Part shown: in pieces, positions 38,173 through 46,237 of the stretch | How the letters are laid out: every line of letters starts with the position of its first letter | How positions within the stretch are numbered: position 1 is the first letter of the stretch | NCBI GenBank assembly: GCA_951812535.1 | Contig: CATOSK010000004.1 | Coordinates: 301,074-365,073, forward strand | DNA: 64,000 nucleotides | Direction of reading: 5' to 3' | Origin: an uncultured Dehalococcoidia bacterium | GTDB taxonomy: Bacteria; Chloroflexota; Dehalococcoidia; Lucifugimonadales; UBA3495 | Translations under genes and position numbers: made by a program | The notes under the pieces: generated by a model | What the model saw: the letters and a program-made list of their open reading frames with translations, nothing else | Told to the model about the DNA's origin: nothing | Database searches by the model: none

Positions 38173-38200
38173 GTCACATTCACCCCATGGAGAATGTGAC
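38173..38200. repeat. Inverted repeat near a transposase-like remnant
   Basis: Perfect 9-bp arms GTCACATTC (38173-38181) and GAATGTGAC (38192-38200). The right arm overlaps a short frame starting MENVTLTQKEQARL at 38187, which resembles the N-terminus of ISNCY-type transposases and soon runs into unrelated sequence. Confidence 0.45.
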
Positions 38201-38310
38201 TTTGACTCAAAAAGAACAGGCAAGACTGAGGTGGACCCAGGAAACTGGACAGGTGGCCAGGAGCGGGAAGCCTGTCCGCTCAACGCTTCCTATGAGAACC
38301 GGAGTGAATG

Positions 38311-38550
38311 ATGTACGTCTACTATGAATCATCCACTGGACAATGCGGCCGGTGCGGTGAATGGACGGTAAGCCCAGGGGACGATCTTCTGTTCCGGCTC
38401 TACCTTGCCGGAGACGGCCCACGCCCCATGGCCCGGAGGTGCGAGGAGTGTCTGGCCCGGGCAGTCCGGAAGGGACTGGCTGACTGCGGCCAGTGGGAGT
38501 TGGGCGGAGAAGTCATCCGGGAACGTATGACCGACCCGTCCAACATTTAA
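38311..38550 (+). CDS. Small cysteine-pair protein, unknown function
   Basis: A 79-residue protein with CGRCGEW near the N-terminus and CEEC in the middle, suggesting one zinc knuckle. It contains SPGDDLLFRLYL. GGAG lies 6 nt before the ATG. It lies in a stretch of short frames after the defence island, and no relative is recognised. Confidence 0.5.
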   Translation: MYVYYESSTGQCGRCGEWTVSPGDDLLFRLYLAGDGPRPMARRCEECLARAVRKGLADCGQWELGGEVIRERMTDPSNI

Positions 38551-38609
38551 CTGGACGTAACCGATAACTGGACGCAGCGGGGCTTACGCGAAGAAATAGG
38601 AGGAAAAGG

Positions 38610-38762
38610 GTGACAGCTGAAGAACAAGAACTCCTCAAGGAGTACCTGTTGGAACTGGGACAGATAGATCCAGAAGGCACACCGGCGGATCAGCGTATCC
38701 GTGGACCTGCTCCGGGGTCTGCGGGATGGGGTCGTCTGAAGCGAGGTGCATATGACGGATGA
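38610..38762 (+). CDS. Very short protein with a strong ribosome binding site
   Basis: A GTG start preceded by AGGAGG (38599-38604) encodes 50 residues: TAEEQELLKEYLLELGQIDP and a Gly-rich end. The N-terminal half is a plausible helix. The strong SD argues for translation, but it could be the remnant of a longer gene. A further ATG at 38752 opens a frame that loses protein-like character as it runs antisense into the next gene. Confidence 0.4.
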   Translation: MTAEEQELLKEYLLELGQIDPEGTPADQRIRGPAPGSAGWGRLKRGAYDG

Positions 38763-38802
38763 GGAGTTCCGCGCCGGTGGGGGACAGAGGCGTGGGCCGG
38801 GA

Positions 38803-39477
38803 TCAACCGCGGGAGCGGCTGCGCTTATACTCCATGTCCATCCGCCAGATGCGGCGGTGGGCTTGCCAAACCGACCAAATCAACGCCAGGGTGAGAATGC
38901 CCACGATTATGGGCAACACCACGGGCAGCCACGCCGTGCCGAAGAAAACCATTCCGGCATTGGCCAGGACGAAGAACAACCGGCTTTCGGTGGGTCCGAT
39001 TCCCAGCGTTGATATCTGAAACTCGTTGGTGGCGGCAAAGGACAGGAAAGTATTGACCATCAACGCCCCGCCCAGCACCAACAGGGCGGCGAACCAGTAC
39101 CCGGCGATGTGGGGCAGCGCCAGCGAATACCCTACCACGACCGAGGAGAGGAACAGGAAATCCAGGAGATGGTCCATGTAGAAGCCCCACTTGACCAACC
39201 CCGTGTCGCGATAGCGGCCAACCGCGCCGTCCAGTACGTCGCTCAGGTACTGCAAAGCAATGAACGCCGAAACCAGCCACAACCAATGCAGGCTCTGCCG
39301 GGCGGCCAGGCTGGCGACGACAATCCCAATGCTCCAGACCAGCGTCAGCATCGTCAGGTGGTAGGTTTCCAGCCAGGACGGCACCTTGGGGACCAGCCAG
39401 TTGACCATGCTCCGTTCAAGTTGGGCAAAAGCCCATTTGCCGGTCTTTTTGTCACCGCCGAATTGGGCTTGGGTCAT
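38803..39477 (-). CDS. CDP-alcohol phosphatidyltransferase (probable phosphatidylinositol-type lipid synthase)
   Basis: A 224-residue membrane enzyme that joins a CDP-diacylglycerol-type donor to an alcohol. The family motif reads DVLDGAVGRYRDTG then GFYMDHLLD, with four Asp in the expected positions. About six hydrophobic helices are seen. The ATG follows GGAGG. On the same strand as inositol-3-phosphate synthase, so inositol or inositol phosphate is the likely acceptor; the specificity is inferred from context only. Confidence 0.85.
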   Translation of the reverse strand: MTQAQFGGDKKTGKWAFAQLERSMVNWLVPKVPSWLETYHLTMLTLVWSIGIVVASLAARQSLHWLWLVSAFIALQYLSDVLDGAVGRYRDTGLVKWGFYMDHLLDFLFLSSVVVGYSLALPHIAGYWFAALLVLGGALMVNTFLSFAATNEFQISTLGIGPTESRLFFVLANAGMVFFGTAWLPVVLPIIVGILTLALIWSVWQAHRRIWRMDMEYKRSRSRG

Positions 39478-40045
39478 GCCTGGCTCCTCCTGCCGTGATC
39501 ATGGTTGGCGCCCACGGTTGGGTTGATGTCCGGAGTCAGGTACGGGACTGTTCCGAAGTCCCGAAGGATGCTGACAAGCGACTCCCATTGCAATGACACG
39601 CAAGGTTGGCCAGTGAGAAGCCAGGGACAGGGGGAACATCCCTTCCCGGGTTTGCGGACGGGGGTTCTCCGGACTTGGGCGTCGGCAGCGGAGTTTTGCC
39701 TGTTCCCACCGAGCATCGGCTCAGATCGCTGGCGCATGGTTTCCTTTTCAGCCCTGCGGTCTGATGCGTCTCCCCTGCTTCGGCGGCAGGTGTCCCGCGT
39801 AACCTGGGGCCTTTTTATTTGCAGAAACGGACGTTGGAGGTGTTGGATAGTGGGGCGAGAGTTTTCGGGAGTGGGGAGGGAGGTTGTGCGGGACGAGGGT
39901 GCTGGGAATTGGGGGCCTGAGCTGCTTGATGCGCTCAGCTGGACACAGGGCCATAGGAAGCCGCTGGGAAAGCGGAATACCCTGCCGTCGGTGCCGGCAC
40001 TGGCGGCAAGCGCCTTGTCGAGCGGTGCGCACAGCTTCTGTACCA
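39478..40045. other. Intergenic region with possible structured RNA
   Basis: A 568-bp gap inside an otherwise compact minus-strand cluster. Frames across it have no protein-like character. Around 39750-39825 there are consecutive hairpins: CCTGC / GCAGG (39777-39790) and CAGGT / ACCTG (39787-39806), followed on the plus strand by CCTTTTTATTT. On the minus strand this would form a GC-rich leader upstream of the phosphatidyltransferase gene. I cannot assign it to a known riboswitch class. Confidence 0.3.
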
Positions 40046-40720
40046 TCAGTCAGCAGCGCCGTGACCAGGGGTTGGACTGGTTTCCCGAGCGGGGCACCGC
40101 CAACAGCCTGAACCCGCCTTTCTCCGACTGGCCCAGAGGGCCAGGCTTCGGTACGGAATCAACGACGGGGCCGTCCCCCAGGGCAGGCGCTGGCGATCGG
40201 ACCTCGGATGGGCCAACGATTGGGCCAGAGGAGTTTCGTATACGAACGTGCCGGAGGTGCCCAGGACACGGCCGATCTCAAAGAGGGCATCTTCGGGATG
40301 TTGGGTGTGATAGCAGACTCCGAAGTCGACGACCAGTTCGAAGGAGCGGTCGGGAAAGGGCATCTCTCTCACATCGGCCTGGACCAGGTGGGAGCGGACA
40401 TGCTTCTCACGCAACCGGTCTGCCGACTCGCCCAGGAGAGCTGGGTCGATGTCAATGCCCACCATGATCCGGGGACTGCACAACCTGGAAAGATGGGGCA
40501 GGGCGATCCCGTTCCCGCACCCCACCTGCAGGACTCTCTTGCCGGTTGGGATGCCCAACATGCGCATCACCAACCCCACCTCCAGGTTGCCATGCAGGGC
40601 GTTCCGCCACTGAAATGGCGTGGGGTGTGGGTTATTTCCGGTTGTGAAATTCCCGTAGCGAAGGAATGCGGCAAAGTTCATGTACATTGACAGCTCATCC
40701 CGATGGTCAAGGCTCCTCAT
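40046..40720 (-). CDS. Class I SAM-dependent methyltransferase
   Basis: A 224-residue Rossmann-fold methyltransferase. SAM motif I is VLQVGCGNGIALPHL, followed by GIDIDPALL (acidic end of strand 2), ADVREMPFPDRSFELVVDF and an IGRVLGTSGTFVYETP strand. The last 35 residues look less conserved. The start may be 40720 or Met at 40687 (MYMNFAAFLRYGN). It lies 48 bp after inositol-3-phosphate synthase on the same strand; an inositol or lipid head-group substrate is an inference. Confidence 0.82.
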   Translation of the reverse strand: MRSLDHRDELSMYMNFAAFLRYGNFTTGNNPHPTPFQWRNALHGNLEVGLVMRMLGIPTGKRVLQVGCGNGIALPHLSRLCSPRIMVGIDIDPALLGESADRLREKHVRSHLVQADVREMPFPDRSFELVVDFGVCYHTQHPEDALFEIGRVLGTSGTFVYETPLAQSLAHPRSDRQRLPWGTAPSLIPYRSLALWASRRKAGSGCWRCPARETSPTPGHGAAD

Positions 40721-40768
40721 GGATCAAGGGTTCCGACCAGACCTCGTATCCGGTTGGGGGCGAGACGG

Positions 40769-42325
40769 TCAGGATCGCGCATGAAGTTCCGCGCCGACCG
40801 GGGAGAACGGCTCCCGGTAGTACTCCATCCCCAGGTGGGTGATCTGGTCCTCGCCCATCAGCCAGCGCAGGGTGTTCTTGAGCTTGGTCTGCTGTATGAA
40901 CAGGTCGTGCTCCGGGTAGACCGTCGGCGCGTGCTGGGGGCTCTTGAAGTAGAAGGAGAGCCACTCCTGTATTCCGGCCAGGCCGGCGCGCTGGGCCAGG
41001 TCCATGAAGAGGATGAGGTCCAGCAGCAACGGCGCGGCCAGGATGGAGTCCGAGCAGAGGAAGTTGATCTTGAGTTGCATCGGATGGCGCAGCCACCCGA
41101 ACAGGTCGATGTTGTCCCACCCCTCCTTGGCGTCGCCGCGGGGCGGGTAGTAGTTGATGCGCACCTTGTGATAGGCCTCGGAGTAGAGCTCGGGATACAT
41201 CTCCGGCTGCAGGATGTACTCCAACACGCCGAGCTTCGACTCCTCCTTGGTTCTGAAGTTCTCGGGCTCGTCGAGCACCTCCCCGTCCCGGTTCCCCAGG
41301 ATGTTGGTGGAGAACCAACCGTCCACCCCGAGCATTCTCGCCTTGAGCATCGGACCGATCACCGTCTTGACGAGCGTCTGCCCCGTCTTGAAGTCCTTCC
41401 CGCAGACCGGTACGCCTTCGTCCCTGGCCAGCCTCTCGAGCGCGGGCACATCCACCGACAGGTTTGGGGCGCCGTTGATGAAGGGGACGCCTTCCAGCAG
41501 GGCAGCGTAGGCATAGAGCATCGAGGGCGCGATTCTGGCATCGTTCTCCCGGAGGCCGACGACGAAGCTTTCGATGTCCCGGTGTATCTCGCTTTCCTCA
41601 ATGAAAATTTCGGTAGAAGCACACCATGCTACCACCAGCCTGTCGCACTCATTCTCGGCCTTGAACCGGCGAATGTCCTCGCGAATGGCTTCGACGGCTT
41701 CCAGCTTGTTGCCGAACGACTTGACGTTGACGCCCTGTATGCGCTTGACGTAGTCGTTGTCGAACACCGCCTCCATCGGTTCGACCGTCCTGAGAAAGTC
41801 TCCGATCGGCTCGATCTCTTCGTACCGGTGCAGGACGCCGCACTTGACCGCGGCCTCATGGGCGTTGTCCGGGATCGGGTCCCATGCGCCGAATACGAGC
41901 TGGTCGAGGCCCGCGAGGGGAACGAAGTCCCTGATGAACGGCGACCGTTTGTCGGACCGCTTGCCGAGCCGGATGGTTGCCATCTGGCTGACCGAGCCTA
42001 TCGGCTGACCGGAACCGCGCCGAATATGCTCGACACCGGCTATGAATGTCGACGACACCGCGCCGAGACCAACAAGGAGGACGCCCAGCCTGCCGTCCGG
42101 TGGCCCTATGCCGGGGGTGCCTGCCGAGACGAAGTCCCTGGGCTCCAGGGCGATTCCCTGCTGGCGGGCGAGCTCCAGGAGCCTTTCGTGCCACTGGGAG
42201 GGTATCCTTCCGGTCCTGGCCCAGTGTTGCACAGTGCTCTGGCGCTTGCCCAGTAAGCTGGCCAGCGCTGACTGGTTCCCGAAACGGTTGATGATCTGCC
42301 TTGCGGAGTTTTGATTATCGTTCAT
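40769..42325 (-). CDS. Inositol-3-phosphate synthase with N-terminal HTH domain
   Basis: A 518-residue protein. Residues about 10-45 form a Cro/YdaS-like helix-turn-helix (NQSALASLLGKRQSTVQHW). From about residue 70 it is an Ino1-type NAD-dependent enzyme turning glucose-6-phosphate into inositol-3-phosphate: GVLLVGLGAVSSTFIAG (NAD loop), VCGKDFKTGQTLVKTVI and FLCSDSILAAPLLLDLI with the usual lysines. The ATG at 42325 fits a promoter ending 8 bp upstream, so the mRNA may be almost leaderless; the frame continues upstream without similarity. First gene of the lipid cluster. The HTH fusion suggests it controls its own gene. Confidence 0.9.
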   Translation of the reverse strand: MNDNQNSARQIINRFGNQSALASLLGKRQSTVQHWARTGRIPSQWHERLLELARQQGIALEPRDFVSAGTPGIGPPDGRLGVLLVGLGAVSSTFIAGVEHIRRGSGQPIGSVSQMATIRLGKRSDKRSPFIRDFVPLAGLDQLVFGAWDPIPDNAHEAAVKCGVLHRYEEIEPIGDFLRTVEPMEAVFDNDYVKRIQGVNVKSFGNKLEAVEAIREDIRRFKAENECDRLVVAWCASTEIFIEESEIHRDIESFVVGLRENDARIAPSMLYAYAALLEGVPFINGAPNLSVDVPALERLARDEGVPVCGKDFKTGQTLVKTVIGPMLKARMLGVDGWFSTNILGNRDGEVLDEPENFRTKEESKLGVLEYILQPEMYPELYSEAYHKVRINYYPPRGDAKEGWDNIDLFGWLRHPMQLKINFLCSDSILAAPLLLDLILFMDLAQRAGLAGIQEWLSFYFKSPQHAPTVYPEHDLFIQQTKLKNTLRWLMGEDQITHLGMEYYREPFSPVGAELHARS

Positions 42326-42332
42326 GGCAGCC

Positions 42333-42361
42333 ATGTTAACGAAAAATTCGTTAGCAGTCAA
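42333..42361 (-). promoter_or_regulatory. Promoter of the HTH-inositol-3-phosphate synthase gene
   Basis: On the minus strand: TTGACT (-35, 42361-42356), a 17-bp spacer, TAACAT (-10, 42338-42333). The ATG at 42325 comes 8 bp after the -10. Confidence 0.68.
42337..42353. promoter_or_regulatory. Perfect 17-bp palindrome between -35 and -10 (putative operator)
   Basis: TAACGAA-AAA-TTCGTTA: 7-bp arms around a 3-bp centre, filling the promoter spacer. AT-rich in a GC-rich neighbourhood. The position is typical for repression by a dimeric HTH protein such as the one encoded by the gene itself. Confidence 0.65.
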
Positions 42362-42519
42362 GCTCCTGGTCCCCATCCACAGGCTTGGGGGGGAACTGCG
42401 GCAGCCTATCGGCGGGGAGACTGAAGAGACATTCCTAAACCGGTACCAGGTGCTGGTCGGATTCACATGGAAGGTGGTACAACCAACGCGGGGCTGAAGC
42501 CGGCGGACAGCTGGGCGGA

Positions 42520-42690
42520 GTGGGCATCACGTTCTTCCTCATCCACACTACCGTGCTTGGCACCGGCATGGAGAACGCAAGCCCTGCTTACGCACTGGTC
42601 CTGAGCGCCGCCGTCACGGTGCTCATATTCCTGACCGGCGACGGCGGTCAGGCGGCACTCATCCGACACCTGCAGGATGGCAGGGAGTGA
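42520..42690 (+). CDS. Short membrane protein or 3' gene remnant
   Basis: A GTG frame of 56 residues: GITFFLIHTTVLGTG, then PAYALVLSAAVTVLIFLTGD and a charged tail (ALIRHLQDGRE). Two hydrophobic segments are clear and the composition is natural, but the start is weak and the frame continues upstream, so it may be the end of a decayed gene. Confidence 0.35.
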   Translation: MGITFFLIHTTVLGTGMENASPAYALVLSAAVTVLIFLTGDGGQAALIRHLQDGRE

Positions 42691-42835
42691 CCGGTGAGTA
42701 TTCCGGGCGTTTGAAGGCGCTGCTTCGGTCCCGTTTGCTTGTGAGGCATGGGAGTCGGGCAAAGGTTACGTAATGCTATTGGGCCTTGCCACCCCGTGAT
42801 TACAATGGCGCGCAGCCAGAACGATGTCCGGATAA

Positions 42836-43505
42836 GGCGAGAGAACGACAGATTCTATCAGAACCTTCCCCCACAGGAAATGGCGGTTGTTGCTGTTGGT
42901 GTTCCTGGCCCTGGCGGCTGCGGAGTTGGTGGCTGTGCGCCTGTGGGATGAGTTCTATCCCGTACAACCCAGGTACCTGGACCGATCACTGCCAACCCTC
43001 ACGTTAGGACAGAAGCAGTTCACGGAAGCACAGAAGCGATCCGCCGTGGACCTGGTGCGGGCATCGGGAATCGTGGAGCGAATTAACGGCGGTCAAGCCT
43101 GGGACATCACGGAGGTGAGAGACAGACCCGGGATCCGCGCCGTCAACGTGTACGTCGAGTGGGACGAGCCCGTCAAAAGCAATGGCCCGTGGCTGACGAG
43201 CGGCGCGTCCAACTGGCTGGGCCGATCTTGCAGAAACGTGCGTCCCGGTTCCACTTGCCCATCAGAAACGTGCGCTTCCTGCGGCTTTCGGTCTCGCTCG
43301 AGGGGATGGAAATCGTCAGGCTATGGCCAGCCCTTCCCCGCAGGTAATAGAGGACCCAGATGACCAGCCCAGGGTCGGCCTGGGAAACTTCCTGGGGCGA
43401 TACGAAATCTACAACGAGAAAGCCGGCCGGTCCGTGTACAGGGGACCGATGATACTCTCAGCATTTGTCCCCGGCACTTGCCCCCGCGGGGAGCGCTACG
43501 ATTAG
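42836..43505 (+). pseudogene. Membrane-anchored hypothetical protein, two frameshifts
   Basis: Frame 2 has a basic/hydrophobic anchor (FPHRKWRLLLLVFLALAAAE) and SAVDLVRASGIVERINGGQA, then NVYVEWDEP. The protein-like reading then moves to frame 1 (RFHLPIRNVRFLRLSVSLEG) and near 43325 to frame 3 (PRVGLGNFLGRYEIYNEKAG). Each shift comes where the previous frame turns into unnatural sequence. No ATG start is found. Function unknown. Confidence 0.6.
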
Positions 43506-43967
43506 ACACCGACCGGAACCGACACCCCGTCGGGTCTTGCCGCCCTCAGAATGCTGGAAGGGGTATGCCAGGGTTGGCCATTCCCCACAAGCAAACGGGG
43601 CCCCTGCTTCTGCTATATTGACTGTGGGACCCCGGTTGCTCCCTTCTGGCGGAATTTGATATTCGTTTTGACTTTTTGCGGTTCCATTTGATGCTCATGG
43701 TCATGGCGTCATCCATGATCAGGAGGAAACTCAACCACTGGCGCTCGAGCCCAGAACCCCCATCCTGACTCCATCGGGCATTCAAGTGTAATCAACCCAG
43801 CCGGGCGATTCACCGGTCACCCAGCTCCCGGGAGGGCACCGTTCTGTTTTGATGAAGGATCTCTTCAGGCTGGTGGAGAGGCGCCTCTTGCGAGAATCAT
43901 CAAGCCCGTTGGACTTTCGGGCCTTCAACCAAGTTTCATGGAAACTTGCCGGACGCAGGACCGGGGA
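43506..43967. other. Intergenic stretch, nothing recognised
   Basis: About 460 bp. Short frames only, for example one starting MKDLFRLVERRLLRESS at 43852, none with recognisable motifs or consistent codon use. Possibly decayed gene sequence. Confidence 0.4.
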
Positions 43968-44417
43968 TTACAGAGACTGTCTGGCGAACCGTGCTCCCAT
44001 CCGGATAAGCGACCACAGGGAGACGGTGGCGAACCGCGTGCAGACGATAACCGCTCCGACGCGGATGGGATACAGCAACGCCCCGATCAATGTTACCTCC
44101 CCGTTCAGAGGCCCATTGGCCGGTATCGAGTACCTGACCTCCACACCGGGGTCTCCCGGCGTGAGAGTACCGGTATCCACAGGTCCCATCAAGACCATTG
44201 CCGGCTGGTCGGGTTCTTCCAACATGGCCACGACGACGACAACCGCCAGCACTCCGACACCCAAGCCCAGGGCCAAGCCCGCCAGTTTCCCGAGCCCACC
44301 GTGACGCCAACCCAAAACGGCCCCGGTGACGGGCCCGGTGAGCAGGGCGGCGGCAAGAAGGAAAAGGAGGGCCACCAACTTGACTTCGTTGATCGGTTCG
44401 AGCGAGAGCATCACCAT
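43968..44417 (-). CDS. Small membrane protein, paralogue of 58673-59182
   Basis: 149 residues: MVMLSLEPINEVKLVALLFL, LLTGPVTGAVLGWRHGGLGK, a second hydrophobic segment LGLGVGVLAVVVVVAM, an extracytoplasmic-looking Pro/Gly middle (EVRYSIPANGPLNGEV) and a C-terminal membrane segment. The gene at 58673 encodes the same architecture with PINEIKLVA, LLTGPVTGLALGWRHGRLGK and EVRYMIPAEGPLHGRVTL. Start set at the Met matching the paralogue; 44438 is possible. Function unknown. Confidence 0.68.
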   Translation of the reverse strand: MVMLSLEPINEVKLVALLFLLAAALLTGPVTGAVLGWRHGGLGKLAGLALGLGVGVLAVVVVVAMLEEPDQPAMVLMGPVDTGTLTPGDPGVEVRYSIPANGPLNGEVTLIGALLYPIRVGAVIVCTRFATVSLWSLIRMGARFARQSL

Positions 44418-44470
44418 TCCCTGTCCCGCGTCCCACATTCAAAGATCCCAGAGACCATGGGCTTCGCCGC

Positions 44471-44740
44471 TCAGTCCTCATCCTCGGTCGTGCGCTGCTC
44501 CGGTTCTCTGAACCAACTTCTCACGTTGGAGCCCCGGCGTCGAGCGAAAAGGATGATGGTCGTCACGGCTATCGCCAGGCCGAAGGCCGTCAGAAACATC
44601 GCAGCAATATCGCCTGCTCGTCGGAAGAGGTTGTACCCGCTCAGCCACGAGTTGAGCGCGTCGATGCCGTTCACCATGGCCAGCAGCACGCCGAAGGTGC
44701 ATGCGATAACGAGGACGACGGCGTAGGTTGGTTGACTCAT
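44471..44740 (-). CDS. Small membrane protein, unknown function
   Basis: 89 residues with two clear transmembrane segments (YAVVLVIACTFGVLLAMVNG and IAAMFLTAFGLAIAVTTIIL) and a charged C-terminus (RRRGSNVRSWFREPEQR). It precedes the preceding small membrane gene on the same strand by about 50 bp, so the two may be co-transcribed. Confidence 0.55.
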   Translation of the reverse strand: MSQPTYAVVLVIACTFGVLLAMVNGIDALNSWLSGYNLFRRAGDIAAMFLTAFGLAIAVTTIILFARRRGSNVRSWFREPEQRTTEDED

Positions 44741-44898
44741 GCGAACGAGGAAGCGCCATGGATGGGTCTCCGGCGACGACAGGGATCATCCACCGAAGCC
44801 GAACGGTGTTCCAGGGTGGGCTGGGACTCTCGTTCCCAACCGATCAACATTTGCGGTTCCATCGCGGCCCGTTTGCCGATCTCCCCAGAAGGTGACCA

Positions 44899-45564
44899 AT
44901 GAGTAGTTTAATCGCCAGGTGGTTTTTCTGCCGCATCGTTACCATGACGTTGCCGGCGTTGCTGTTGGCCGCCGGTTGCACGACCGCTGCCCCCACGCCG
45001 GCCCTCACGCCCGATCCGACAGTCCCAGGCATGGAGCCAAGAGCTCCCGCCACAACAGTTGTCCCCAAGAGGATCACGCCGACGGCCCTATCACCCGCCT
45101 CCACTCCCACAACCGCTCCCTCATCCACCGAACTCCAGAGACCCCTCAGGGTGGCGGGGCCGGCCTCCCCCGACGACGGCGAGTCCGAGTTGCTGGAGGC
45201 CATGGAGTCGCTGCCCCTGGAATTCGCGGAAAGGGGCATCTGGTTTACCAACCCGAAACAGTCCCTGGAAGCGAGCGGAGTTCCCAGGCCGAGGTCATTG
45301 GAGGAATTCGAAGCCCTATCCGAGGACCAACGGCAAAAGTACGTCAGGAACTCCGGTGGAGGGGTTTCCAGCCTCCTGATCACCGTGAAGCAGACGACGC
45401 CCCATTGGAAGGGAGCCTACGGCTTTTCCATCTTCGAGGTCGATGCCATCACGGCCACGGGAATGTACAACTACATGCCCCTGGAGACCAACTACATCAC
45501 CGGCGAGTTCGACGAGGAAGCCATCGTCCAGCGCCTCACCGAGCTGGGCTACCGCACCGAGCCT
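44899..45564 (+). pseudogene. Lipoprotein of the GIWF family, truncated by an ISAs1 fragment
   Basis: The signal peptide ends in LPALLLAAGC (lipobox), followed by a Pro/Thr linker. The folded part (PLEFAERGIWFTNPKQSLEA, GVPRPRSLEEFE, KQTTPHWKGAYGFSIFEVD) matches the protein at 60731-61870 (DEGIWFSNFRQALDVAGVPN, GDGFGFSQFDVDA). Similarity stops at about 45564, where transposase sequence begins; about 170 residues are missing compared with the paralogue. Confidence 0.75.
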
Positions 45565-46147
45565 GCTGGCGGTCAAGGAGAACCAGGGGAGGCTGTACGA
45601 GGACATCCGGGACCTGTTCGAGGGGGCGGAGGAAGCTGACTACGAAGCTGACTACGAGGGAGTGCCCCACGACTACTCCACCACCCTGAACAAGGGGCAC
45701 GGGCGCATGGAAAGAAGAGAATGCCAGGTGATCAGCGACCCGTCCTGCCTGGAGTATCTGAGCACTGGGCAGGACTGGCCTGGGTTGCGGTCGGTGATTC
45801 GGGTGGTGGGCCGGCGTGAGACGGACAGCGGCACTACGGAGCAGTCCCTTTGCTACATCTCCAGCCGGGCAGCCGAGGCCCAGCGATTCCTGGAGGCCCA
45901 GCGATTCCTGGAGGCGACGCGAAGACATTGGGGCATTGAGAATTCGGTGCACTGGGTATTGGACGTGTCATTCCGGGAGGACGAAAGCCGGGTGAGGACC
46001 GGAAACGCACCGCAGAACATGGCGATAATGCGGCACGCCGCCCTGAACCTGCTCCGGCAAGACCGGCATTCCAAAATCTCGATCAAAGCCAGGCGAAAGC
46101 TGGCCGCATGGGACAACGACTACCTGCTCTCCATCCTCGCAAATTAG
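45565..46147 (+). pseudogene. ISAs1-family transposase, C-terminal fragment
   Basis: Reads LLAVKENQGRLYEDIRDLFE, GHGRMERRECQVI, HWGIENSVHWVLDVSFREDE and APQNMAIMRHAALNLLRQD, the second half of an ISAs1 (DDE_Tnp_1-associated) transposase. The first half, with the catalytic Asp residues, is absent. Two in-frame tandem duplications lie inside: 12 bp (45632-45643/45644-45655) and 18 bp (45878-45895/45896-45913). Confidence 0.88.
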
Positions 46148-46237
46148 AATGCGGTTGCCCTGCGGCCCCCTCCTTTTCAGAACCGTCCTGTTCTGAGATA
46201 GTTCCTCAGCACGGATCCCAGGTGGGCGGAGATTGAA

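Noticed and set aside
40703..42256. A 517-codon open frame on the plus strand opposite inositol-3-phosphate synthase
   Set aside because: Antisense shadow of a clear enzyme gene; no motifs of its own.
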